Made by a program: the position numbers and the translations under genes. A stretch of DNA of 64,000 bases. Source: Motacilla alba alba (lineage: Eukaryota > Chordata > Aves > Passeriformes > Motacillidae). The notes beneath the pieces were generated by a model that saw only the letters and a program-made list of their open reading frames with translations, ran no database searches and was not told the origin of the DNA. Positions within the stretch are counted from its first letter, which is position 1. Every line of letters begins with the position of its first letter. This document shows positions 57,001-64,000 of the stretch, one piece after another. The stretch is taken from positions 36,771,052-36,835,051 of the forward strand of contig NC_052018.1 in the NCBI RefSeq assembly GCF_015832195.1, given 5' to 3'.

Positions 57001-60000
57001 TCCTCCTCGGTAGGAAGTACATTTTCCAGCTTAGCTTCTACTCAAGACTTTTACACATTAACTATATGCTTGCCATATATCCACTGTTACCTCTAATAAC
57101 TTACCTTCAGAGCAAGCTCTGTAAAAATGCTGGTTAGAACAGAAAGCAGTTTTCCAGTACTCCTGTGAGATGCCAGTGAAATGGTGAGGTAGAACAGGAT
57201 GAGGTCTGAATATCTGCAGAGCATGGGCTTTAGACGCACCAGCAAATAGCAGGACTGGTTGAAGAACTACAGTTAAACCAAAAAACAGCTGTCAGCCATT
57301 ACCTGTACTTACTGACATGCACCTCGGAGAGGCTCATGACAGTGACTGAAAACAGATGCTCAAAGCAGAACTATCAGTAGGTGAGTTTAAGTACAACTTC
57401 TAACATTTCTGGAGATTTTCTAGTTTTTTCACAAAAACTTTGTCTTCTTACTACAGGAATGTCTAGCTTTTGCCAGACACTACGGAAGACTACTTTTATT
57501 TGTCCACAGTTTTTCACATGCTTCTAGTTCTAAGGCACTGGGCAAGAAGAAGCAATGCATGTTTGACCACCGAAGTAGTTACAATTTCAAATATCTCAAG
57601 ACTCCTAAGCCAAAAAACTCATGAAAAGAAAAATTTTACCTTATGTTTATATGAAGTGCAGTCTTCCCTGTAAGATTTCAGGTTCTCCAGGAGTTCTGAA
57701 ACACCTAAAATTGCCTTCTGCACATGTAAAGCCTCCAAATCAGCAGACAGATCTTCATCCAAAAGTTTAGTTATATGTCCAGCTTTAATCACATCAAGTA
57801 AGGCTTCATCCTCTTTGTTTGAAACACATTAAAAAATGGAGACCAAGTCAGACATTCTAAAAATGTTATAGCAATCAATCTAGAAATATCCACCCTATCT
57901 GTTTAAATACATCATTTATATTAAAATAGCAATTTCCTTGGGTATTAATACCTCTGACTCACACTATTTAAGAAATTTTAAGGTTTGCATGGTTTAAACT
58001 CTACTGCTCTCCCCACAAGTATATTGACAAACTTACCATTTTCTTCTGAAGATTTTTCTTCCTCTTTTCCACCTTCCTGTTTTCTCTCTACCAAACACTG
58101 AACAGCATACAGAACAGCACGAATAACAGTTTCCACTTTTGTTGAGAATTGCTCCACAAACTCTTCATCCGACTGCTGATTTCCTTTTGAACCATAAGAC
58201 AGGCAGTTTTACATGCTTGTAAACATCAGATTACAGATTCCTATGTTTCCTTTATGCAAGGACAATGACAGCACTGTGCAACTTTTACTACACAGTTCTA
58301 CCAAAATCTCCTTGCTAATCCTGAACTACAACTACAGTGCAGGATCTATCATTAATAGACATGGTAAAAAAATTATACTGCACAAATAAAGTCTGGACTA
58401 AATTTTGCAAGTTTTAATTTCATGAAGTTTTTGGATATCGGAAGGAACACAGGGCCACCTTCAGCAATAACCGAACTAATAAATTCTTGTGTCTTTACCA
58501 ACATTACAAATCAGGTAGAGAAAAATTATCCTCACCAGTGCAATCTGACACGGAAGCAAGAAGCTGTGTTCTCCAGGCTGTGAAGTGTGAAGATGTGTTA
58601 TTAACTTCTTCTTGTATGTACTTTAGGCTCTTGATTAGGGCCATCTGATTTGCAGCTTCCATGTCTTGTCCATTTGGAAGAAACAGGGACTCTATGCTTT
58701 GTAACTGGCCTGAGACTTCCAGCAAACAACTCACAGCTGATGTGCAAACTTCAAAGTCTCTCCTGCAACAGAAATACCATAATACTGAAAGAAGAACAAA
58801 CAGTCCAACTTAAGATTAAACCTTTTCTTGGTCATGGCTAAGGGAGAGGCAGCATATCATCATTCTGAATTTATTAAATAAAAGATTTGACAAAAAGCTT
58901 ATATTCACACTGTTTGAAGCAGAGAGAAAATTAGAAGATTGTTATTAAATAGGCTACAAATCTATTTTAAAATGAAAATTTTTTCATTAAATTTATACTT
59001 GAAATTCACTCCATTAGCTAAGGAGCTATGGGGATAAAATCCTAAGAGACCAAAGACAAAGTGGGAAGCTGAGACAGAATTTTTTTCACTTGTCAAGGGA
59101 GTGGGAGAAGACATTCTTTAAAGAGTCAAGCACTGCATTTTGCAAAAAAAAAAAAAAAAGAACAGAAAATGTTTGAATAGCATCTGAACCCACTTTTCAA
59201 TATATGCATAGGCAAAAATTTCAAAATTATTTCACACATACTATGTGAACATAAAGAAGAGATGTTCATGTGTAGAACTCACCAGGAATAAAAGGAGGTC
59301 TCACGTGACTGTCGTCTTACTCTGTCCACCTCTGCTTTCATGGCCTTCACATTTGCTATCATTGCAGTCAATTGTGTAGCTACCTGCAGCCACAACTGAT
59401 CATTATTTCTCATCCTGCATCCAGGAGGCAACTGCTCAGCTGTTACTGGAGACAAATGTTTTAGATCTGAGGGAATCAGGTCAGGTATTCCTGCAACAAC
59501 ATTTCCCATTTCCAGGACTGAACTCTGAGGAATGTTGGGCTTGATATCAGTCCTTTCACTGTCATTGCACCTGGCTGACTCTTCTTTTGGGCAACACTGG
59601 ACAAACCAAGACAGCTCCTCGAGAAGCATCACACACTGCATGCAAAGTTGCTGCAGTCTGTCTGTCCAGTGTTGAATACTGTCTTGAGGAGGAAATGCTG
59701 CATTGTAGTCTCTGTCAGCAGTCAACCTAGAATCTATCTCTTGTATACAACTCAGGAGGTTCCTAGTTAAGAAGAAAGAGAAGTTAAAATCACTGAGTTT
59801 TATGTTGTACTTTATTTTCAAAAGATCTACTTTTAACTAAATTAATTTTATTAAAAAATCTAGATAATAACTTCTCCTGGAAAAAATTAAACCAATAGTT
59901 GTTTGGTTTTTTTTAAAGGTTGGTTAATTAGTGATTTTTTCCCTCCCTGAATTAGGAAATACTACAAAGCCCTGGAAATCTGATTTGCTAGGAAAGTCAT

Positions 60001-63000
60001 AGTAATGCAGATAAGTGCTCTGAAAGTTTTACTATTTCTGTGACTGTAAAGCTGAGGAGTTTGTTTAGTTGGGGCTTTCTGTTTATTCATTTTTTTCAAG
60101 TTTCCCAGCATTAGAATAAATTTTGCACCAGTAATCTCCAGTCTAGAATTCCTTCTCTGTACAAAGGTACTAGCTCCTAACCTGACTTCTGGAAGTTTTA
60201 TGGACTACAGAGTGCTAAGCACAAATATGCTCAAAGGTGGCATTTGCAATGACTCTGATGACACAAGCAATGAAATGAAAGATCACAGAGTAAGAAAGAT
60301 TCTTACACACTTTTCATTTTAGAGTTTTGACACAACATCCAATATGTCCCACCTTTCTAGAATTTTTCTTTGTAAGCTGTTGATACTTTACTTATTTTGG
60401 CACAAAATATCATCCAGATCATTTTTTTGCCCCAGGTCAAGCCAACAACTTGAATGTAAACAAAATTAACTTAGGCCAATACCAAATGAAAGAGATTTAA
60501 CAATCTGTAAGTTTAATGGTTTAACTGTGTAATTAACTACAGAAATTAGTTCACATATATGCCTTACTTGTTCTACAAAATTATTTTGATTCCAAAATAC
60601 TGGCTGCAGTGATAGGATAAACTTAGATCTTTTCCATCTAGGCTTAATTGAGGGGAGAAGAAATATTGGGAAGCAGAGGAAAAAGCTGTTATTTTCTTCT
60701 GCCTTATTTTCCATCTTTCTTGAACTGATTTGCTTACTGTTAAAACTTCTTGCCTACATTAAAAATTGGAAGATGGAAAATACCTGAGTAAGATCCACTG
60801 TTCTGTCAATGCAGTAAGAGATCGTCTCTGTCTCACAAGCATCTGCATGAGGTGGGCAGTGAACCCTTTGCAGCGTTCAATGCTGCCTAGTCCAATATCC
60901 TAAACAAAACAGAGACAGAAAAAGTGAGAGGGAACAGTTAGATGAACAACGAGACAACAGCAGTCTCTGTGCATCCTTTTCACTGAGCAGGCTGAAAGAT
61001 TATGGTTTAATTGAAAAAGTCTTACAAAATTTGCTTACAAATTTGCCTTTCAAGTAACTTCTGCAACAGTCACTCATATTACATTTCACTCCACTGCAGC
61101 AATTCTTATCAGGAATTTGGTTCCAGTATTAAATCTACCTTATACAAATAATAATTAAAATCTGAAGAGGTACCAGCCCAAATGCTTTACATTCATGACC
61201 AATGCTACAACCATTCATTTTACCAGATACACTGACAATTACTTTCACTCCTTTCATTAGAAGTGGACACATCTTAAAGCTCAGAATAAAATGGTCACAA
61301 CACAGAGCATAACTGATCACAGTCAAGTTCCACTATTTGTATCCAGTATCAGGTGTGACCTTGATAAGATCATGTTGTAAAACAAGGGGTAATGCATAGT
61401 GAGAGGAAGAACATCTGGAAGAGATGCTTTTTTTCTGAAATTCTGGAAAAGTGGTTCTGGTATGGCAGAGCTCATTTGTCTGTTCTACTCGTTACAGACC
61501 AATCTCTAAATGAAGAAATATATTAGCACTTTTTGTGCTGGACACAGACTCCCATTGCACCCAATTATAAATATCAACTGATTTCTTCAAGCCCACTGAA
61601 TAACATTGGGATTATTTTCCCTACAAGTTTGGATTCAGCATTTCAAGAGTTCCTTAATGCACAAAAATTAGGCAATTAGGGATCTGCTGGGATGAAAGAT
61701 ACTGTACAATGAACAGATCATTAACTTCTTTCCCTAAACCAATTTTGTCCCTACATAAAACAGCAGGTTTCAACATGCTGCATTTAATGAGAGCTATCAA
61801 AGTGTCATACTTAGCACAATATTACACAACGGCATTATCTCCCATCACTTTTTTACTACCAGGAAATTTCAGTCCAAGCTGGTAAAATAAAGTTAAACAG
61901 AACTAAGATTCTGGTTTTACTTTGTGGTTTTACCTTGGCAGGTGCTAGCAAGGCTGTCTGGAGCCGAGAGTGACGTGCAAGTGACCGATAGAAGTACTTC
62001 TGGCATCCATCCCAGGCAGAAGAAATCTCTGTCAGCAATCTGGCAGACCACAAAGAAGTATGGTATTAAAAATTACCTCAGCATGCTGGAGCCACCACAT
62101 CAGCTCTTCAACACAACCATTTTGCCTAAAATTTGTTGTTTCGAAAATGCATCTATCTTGCAATATTTTCATTTTCTCGAAAAATATGCCAGTTTTAAGA
62201 AAACATTTAATTTTAAAAATAAAATCTAAGGCAACCCTAAGCAATAGCAGCAAGATCTTTATCTTTGGATACTATTTGATGCTTTAATGATATTGTTTTT
62301 CTTCCCCCCCATGCAGCTGATTCCAGCTTCATACAGAAGCCTTTCTTTTCACCCTGATACATAAACTAAATGCTTACATCCCAGAAGGACAACAACTAGC
62401 ATGTCGCAATAACAAAAAAGCACTTGCTGACAGAAAAAGAATTAAAAAAAAAATCTACAAAAACATCTTTCCCCTAAGAAAGCTTTTCCAGTAATGCCCA
62501 CTTTGAAGTATATATATTTTTTCCTAAATATCCCATTATTTAATGAAGATAAAACAAAGAAGAAATCCCTGAAAATCACAGTTCACCTTCAATAAAATCA
62601 TTAGCAGTTTATGCTCTAATATACTGCTAGCAAAGCATCCCAGGCAAGGCTGGACAGTGGAGGGCTAACTGAAATCTAATTCATGGACAGAATGAAACTG
62701 AGGGTACAGTTGGTAAAGTGCAAATATAGAAAAAAAATTAATTAAAAAAAAACCCAAATCCTTGCTTAGTTGTACATACCAAACTGAGATGTAATGGGAG
62801 GAAGGGAATATGCAAAACCCTAAATGAATTACTGTCCAGATATCCCAGTCTAAATCAACATGCCATAAATTCTATATATTACAGCTGCAATTCACACAAT
62901 CTGAGGGTAAGAAGTCCTGGGTACATACGTGGCATGCAGCTCATGTGTACAATCCACTGCAGCCAGGGCACTACGCAAGTCCAGCGGATGGAGGTAGAGA

Positions 63001-63925
63001 ACTTCCTGGCAGTCTTCTGAGCGGGACCAAGACAGACCTTTCCGGTACGACAAACCTGGAACGGTATTTCAGCACGCATCCTTTGATGCCCTCATTTTTG
63101 GTATGAAAAATGTCACTCCCACAGTTGGTAGTAAGACATCAAATGTTCTTATTTTGACAAGTCTTTGAACATGCTACAAGTTTTGTAATGTAAGAACACA
63201 CTGTAGCTGAGCTATCTTGAGCTGAACAACACAGTTGAAATAAGACTGACATAGACCTGTGTACATTAAGGACTTTTCACTGCCCCATGTCCTTTAAGAA
63301 AGCTGAGTTAGGGACCATTTTCAAGACATGAAAAGGCTGATGAATGAGGAGGGTGAAAGTGTTACCTTACATCATATTATGGTGGGTTTAGATATATTGG
63401 CAAAGATAGTAAAATGCTCAAGAACTCTGTACTTTTAAACCAAGCCCATTTTTAGTGGAAGCTCACCTGTTTTAGCAAGGCTTTTAAAGAGATCTGACAA
63501 AGCCCGTTGCTTTTGCATCTGAATATGCTTTGCCTCCGATTTCTGCTTCTCCTTAGTTGCTGTCTGATCAAATGTTAAATTTTGCAGTTCAGCTACAGAA
63601 ACAATAATACCTCCTGTATAGAAGACAGCAGACAAAGGTATGAGACTGAAATTTTAATGTATGCAAAGCAGCTCTAGGAAGACAACTATATATCTGCACT
63701 TTTCCCTGATTTGTTCCATTTATGTTATAGAGGTCAACTGTGGTATGGAAATCACAAGAAAACCTAACCTGTGAACTGGTCAAGATTTTCCACCAGGTTT
63801 AAGAATGAATTCTTTTCTGTAACTGCTGTACACATTTTCTTCATTTTCTTTGTCAGCTTAGACAGACGATACTGAAGAGAGTCTGTATGAAATGTAATGA
63901 CACCCTGACATTCTGGGAGTGCCCT
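41895..63925 (-). CDS. MDN1: MDN1 (midasin), C-terminal 1542 residues in 29 exons; 5' part beyond the window
   Basis: Midasin (yeast Rea1/Mdn1) is a giant nuclear AAA+ ATPase that removes assembly factors from pre-60S ribosomal particles. Its C-terminal MIDAS domain grips the ubiquitin-like domains of NLE1 (Rsa4) and WDR12 (Ytm1) while the AAA ring, encoded outside this window, pulls (established for the family). The exons here total 4629 nt, all in frame. From the 5' side they encode the end of the helical linker (63925 to about 57105), the Asp/Glu-rich region (about 58183-49231), and the MIDAS domain (about 47290-41895). The human protein is about 5600 residues (memory), so roughly the last quarter is present. 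The metal site is intact: D-D-S-S-S at 46426-46412 and SDGRG near 43569-43555. The tail ends ALRQWFELVTASDTL. Confidence 0.96.
42084..43452 (-). other. MDN1: MDN1 intron between L2 and L1
   Basis: 1.4 kb of AT-rich noncoding sequence with a T run on the plus strand at about 43247-43262. No repeat family or gene recognised. Confidence 0.6.
43453..43595 (-). CDS. MDN1: MDN1 exon L2, MIDAS domain with SDGRG metal loop
   Basis: 143 nt, entered after one base of a split Glu codon. Encodes TAQLLLIVSDGRGLFLEGKE and ANIFVIFVVLDNPNSR. The Asp of SDGRG is one of the MIDAS residues. Donor GTAAGT. Confidence 0.95.
43596..44784 (-). other. MDN1: MDN1 intron between L3 and L2
   Basis: 1.2 kb of noncoding sequence. 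No repeat or gene recognised. Confidence 0.55.
44785..44848 (-). CDS. MDN1: MDN1 exon L3
   Basis: 64 nt, phase 0 to phase 1. Encodes FLESSANMFAAAQQLSQNIN and P, matching the conserved midasin helix. The acceptor is TTCTCTGCAG rather than the nearer CTAG, which would drop the conserved FLE. Confidence 0.92.
45495..45609 (-). CDS. MDN1: MDN1 exon L4, MIDAS domain
   Basis: 115 nt, phase 2 entry, phase 0 end. Encodes FGETVQLLHPFHEQFSDQSG and RILRLCKFQQKKTKIAQ, both highly conserved in midasin. Confidence 0.95.
45703..45776 (-). CDS. MDN1: MDN1 exon L5, MIDAS domain
   Basis: 74 nt, phase 0 to phase 2. Encodes LAYESLAVIGNALTLLEVGQ then IAVC; the split codon restores the VCSFGE motif with L4. Confidence 0.95.
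46388..46562 (-). CDS. MDN1: MDN1 exon L6, MIDAS D-x-S-x-S motif
   Basis: 175 nt, phase 2 entry, phase 0 end. Encodes GDYRTGKRLNMRKVIPYIAS and the metal ion-dependent adhesion site ICLAIDDSSSM (D-D-S-S-S at 46426-46412). This is the metal-coordinating loop that contacts the ubiquitin-like domains of NLE1 and WDR12. Confidence 0.97.
47175..47290 (-). CDS. MDN1: MDN1 exon L7
   Basis: 116 nt, phase 0 to phase 2. Encodes EKEAAQLWQKYLVLTAPLSQ and CEQLRLILEPTQAAKL, the conserved helix before the MIDAS domain. Confidence 0.95.
47659..47748 (-). CDS. MDN1: MDN1 exon L8
   Basis: 90 nt, phase 0-0. Encodes HIIGDPEELRKELERQLEAW and a less conserved end (QPGTPEE). The donor is GTTTGT, off the usual GTR consensus. 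Confidence 0.92.
47749..49230 (-). other. MDN1: MDN1 intron between L9 and L8
   Basis: 1.5 kb of noncoding sequence. No recognised repeat or gene. Confidence 0.55.
49231..49388 (-). CDS. MDN1: MDN1 exon L9
   Basis: 158 nt, phase 1 entry, phase 0 end. An acidic, poorly conserved start (PGDVEPELQTFDSEDVNDSA) leads into the strongly conserved KPERSKDSTIHTAHQFLMD. Confidence 0.93.
49389..50837 (-). other. MDN1: MDN1 intron between L10 and L9
   Basis: 1.4 kb of noncoding sequence with a short T run on the plus strand at about 50262-50272. No gene or repeat family recognised. Confidence 0.55.
50838..51005 (-). CDS. MDN1: MDN1 exon L10, acidic region
   Basis: 168 nt, phase 1-1. Begins VASKEQEKPIMPPEEKEGDF and is rich in Glu, Asp and Lys. 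Part of the flexible acidic arm; low conservation is expected. Confidence 0.92.
51467..51668 (-). CDS. MDN1: MDN1 exon L11
   Basis: 202 nt, phase 0 to phase 1. Opens with the near-invariant SFKRKPGQADNERSMGDHNE and RIHKRLRT. The basic RKP...KRLR stretch is a plausible nuclear-localisation segment (inference). Confidence 0.95.
51819..51920 (-). CDS. MDN1: MDN1 exon L12
   Basis: 102 nt, phase 0-0. Encodes ESGTGASSANQSEGHESTRM and a conserved end (SQKQSIKNTQ). The donor reads CAG then GTTCAT, weak, but the join NTQ-SFKRKP is exactly the vertebrate sequence. Confidence 0.92.
52303..52464 (-). CDS. MDN1: MDN1 exon L13, acidic region
   Basis: 162 nt, phase 0-0. Begins EEEDKGNSEMDEEIPEAEER and ends ERDQSKE before GTAAAT. 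Confidence 0.9.
52555..53755 (+). mobile_element. CR1 LINE, 3' part of the reverse transcriptase frame plus tail, degraded
   Basis: About 1.2 kb in the intron between MDN1 exons L14 and L13, antisense to the gene. The plus strand retains CR1 reverse-transcriptase landmarks spread over different frames: a VFLDF word then a stop, HSILLDKL (from about 52695), NELDAGVECSISKLAD (from about 52870), and ECCVQFWAPQVKKDVKVL (from about 53276). Later come ATKVVQGLE and a TGGAACAGGCTTCC block typical of the CR1 3' region. In-frame stops and frameshifts show it is dead. It lacks the 5' part, as CR1 copies usually do. Confidence 0.88.
53974..54293 (-). CDS. MDN1: MDN1 exon L14, Asp/Glu-rich region
   Basis: 320 nt, phase 1 entry, phase 0 end. 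Almost wholly acidic (for example EEENDFEIDDKPTDLNEAEK) and ends in the conserved DQGLQPQ. Its low complexity generates long false frames on the opposite strand. Confidence 0.92.
54896..55028 (-). CDS. MDN1: MDN1 exon L15, acidic region
   Basis: 133 nt, phase 0 to phase 1. Begins with the well conserved REYDENEVDPYHGQQEKEPE and contains LDLPDNLNLES. Confidence 0.94.
55673..55816 (-). CDS. MDN1: MDN1 exon L16, acidic region
   Basis: 144 nt, phase 0-0. Encodes EDSELVAKDDNLGTGNKDNK (conserved start) and ends KIHEQIDE. Confidence 0.93.
56037..56209 (-). CDS. MDN1: MDN1 exon L17, acidic region with Asp run
   Basis: 173 nt, phase 1 entry, phase 0 end. Encodes KLDERLWGDDEDDDDDEDAS and the conserved KTEETGPGMDE. 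The Asp run is written largely as GAT codons, a trinucleotide repeat at about 56084-56109. Confidence 0.94.
56434..56575 (-). CDS. MDN1: MDN1 exon L18, acidic region
   Basis: 142 nt, phase 0 to phase 1. Encodes IEDSFQKGKEKEKEDQDSKP and the conserved GEDNAIEMSEDFEGKMHDGE. Donor GTTTGG. Confidence 0.94.
56837..56974 (-). CDS. MDN1: MDN1 exon L19, with a GC donor
   Basis: 138 nt, phase 0-0. Begins GFCLPKELLEDEAGEGATEF and ends IESEDQ. The following intron starts GC (CAG then GCAAGT), the standard form of a GC-AG intron. The nearest GT would break the frame with L18. Confidence 0.93.
57105..57266 (-). CDS. MDN1: MDN1 exon L20
   Basis: 162 nt, phase 0-0. Encodes FFNQSCYLLVRLKPMLCRYS and DLILFYLTISLASHRSTGKL, a conserved helical part before the acidic region. 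Confidence 0.94.
57640..57812 (-). CDS. MDN1: MDN1 exon L21
   Basis: 173 nt, phase 1 entry, phase 0 end. Encodes DEALLDVIKAGHITKLLDED and VQKAILGVSELLENLKSYRE. Confidence 0.93.
58037..58183 (-). CDS. MDN1: MDN1 exon L22
   Basis: 147 nt, phase 1-1. Encodes NQQSDEEFVEQFSTKVETVI and a Glu/Lys-rich end (GGKEEEKSSEEN). Confidence 0.92.
58536..58762 (-). CDS. MDN1: MDN1 exon L23
   Basis: 227 nt, phase 2 entry, phase 1 end. Encodes RDFEVCTSAVSCLLEVSGQL and HFTAWRTQLLASVSDCT. Acceptor CTGTTGCAG. Confidence 0.93.
59283..59762 (-). CDS. MDN1: MDN1 exon L24, longest exon here
   Basis: 480 nt, phase 2-2. Encodes NLLSCIQEIDSRLTADRDYN to VRRQSRETSFYS. Helical linker with Cys-containing helices; acceptor TTCTTAACTAG. 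Confidence 0.94.
59763..60783 (-). other. MDN1: MDN1 intron between L25 and L24
   Basis: 1.0 kb of AT-rich noncoding sequence; no gene or repeat recognised. Confidence 0.55.
60784..60899 (-). CDS. MDN1: MDN1 exon L25
   Basis: 116 nt, phase 0 to phase 2. Encodes DIGLGSIERCKGFTAHLMQM and LVRQRRSLTALTEQWILL, highly conserved. Confidence 0.95.
60900..61933 (-). other. MDN1: MDN1 intron between L26 and L25
   Basis: 1.0 kb of AT-rich noncoding sequence; nothing recognised. Confidence 0.55.
61934..62039 (-). CDS. MDN1: MDN1 exon L26
   Basis: 106 nt, phase 2 entry, phase 0 end. Encodes LLTEISSAWDGCQKYFYRSL and ARHSRLQTALLAPAK. Confidence 0.95.
62929..63055 (-). CDS. MDN1: MDN1 exon L27
   Basis: 127 nt, phase 1 entry, phase 2 end. 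Encodes LSYRKGLSWSRSEDCQEVLY and LHPLDLRSALAAV. Donor GTATGT after CCAC. Confidence 0.93.
63467..63592 (-). CDS. MDN1: MDN1 exon L28
   Basis: 126 nt, phase 1-1. Encodes ELQNLTFDQTATKEKQKSEA and QKQRALSDLFKSLAKT. Confidence 0.94.
63769..63925 (-). CDS. MDN1: MDN1 exon L29, 5'-most exon in the window
   Basis: 157 nt, phase 0 to phase 1. Encodes RALPECQGVITFHTDSLQYR and a Lys-rich helix (LSKLTKKMKKMC). The donor is GTTAGG. The preceding exon is beyond base 64000. Confidence 0.93.
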
Positions 63926-64000
63926 CTGGAAAAAAAATGGAAGAAAATTATACACAAATACTCAAAACTCTCATTTGATCCCTAGGAGTAAATCACTTTT

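Noticed and set aside
56584..57096. 170-codon plus-strand frame in MDN1
   Set aside because: Antisense to exon L19 and its introns, with Leu/His/Ser low complexity typical of the reverse of acidic codons.

Overview
This window is vertebrate nuclear DNA, almost certainly from a bird. Short coding blocks with GT-AG introns are spread over an AT-rich background. The recognisable interspersed repeats are all CR1-type LINE fragments, two of them carrying the avian CR1 3' end or its reverse complement, and no Alu, B1/B2 or L1 was recognised. I cannot name the species.

The gene order is ANKRD6 (+), LYRM2 (-), MDN1 (-), which is the order on human 6q15 (chicken chromosome 3, from memory). Bases 1-3486 are upstream of, or the first intron of, ANKRD6. 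Bases 3487-35765 hold the whole ANKRD6 (diversin) coding sequence: 15 coding exons that join in frame to 793 codons plus a stop. Six consecutive exons are each exactly 99 nt, in phase 0, and each encodes one ankyrin repeat. Bases 35766 to about 39400 are the tail-to-tail interval with LYRM2. Bases 39645-40990 hold complete LYRM2 (3 exons, 88 codons), followed by a CpG-rich promoter to about 41130. Bases 41160-63925 hold the 3' end of MDN1 (midasin): 29 coding exons joining to 1542 codons plus a stop. They cover the end of the helical linker, the Asp/Glu-rich region and the C-terminal MIDAS (VWA-like) domain. The rest of MDN1 lies beyond base 64000.

The three genes act separately. ANKRD6 is a Dishevelled-associated scaffold that dampens Wnt/beta-catenin signalling and promotes planar cell polarity. 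LYRM2 is a small mitochondrial LYR-motif protein linked to respiratory complex I. MDN1 is the giant AAA+ remodeller of pre-60S ribosomal particles. Splice phases were checked exon by exon and every junction joins in frame.

I found no new multi-gene system; this is an ordinary conserved locus. Points worth a second look are an unexplained 98-codon open frame in ANKRD6 intron 2 (14683-14976), an enlarged ANKRD6 exon 14 with an internal alternative donor, a GC-AG intron in MDN1, several GTT donors in MDN1, and the very short distance between the MDN1 3' end and the LYRM2 promoter.
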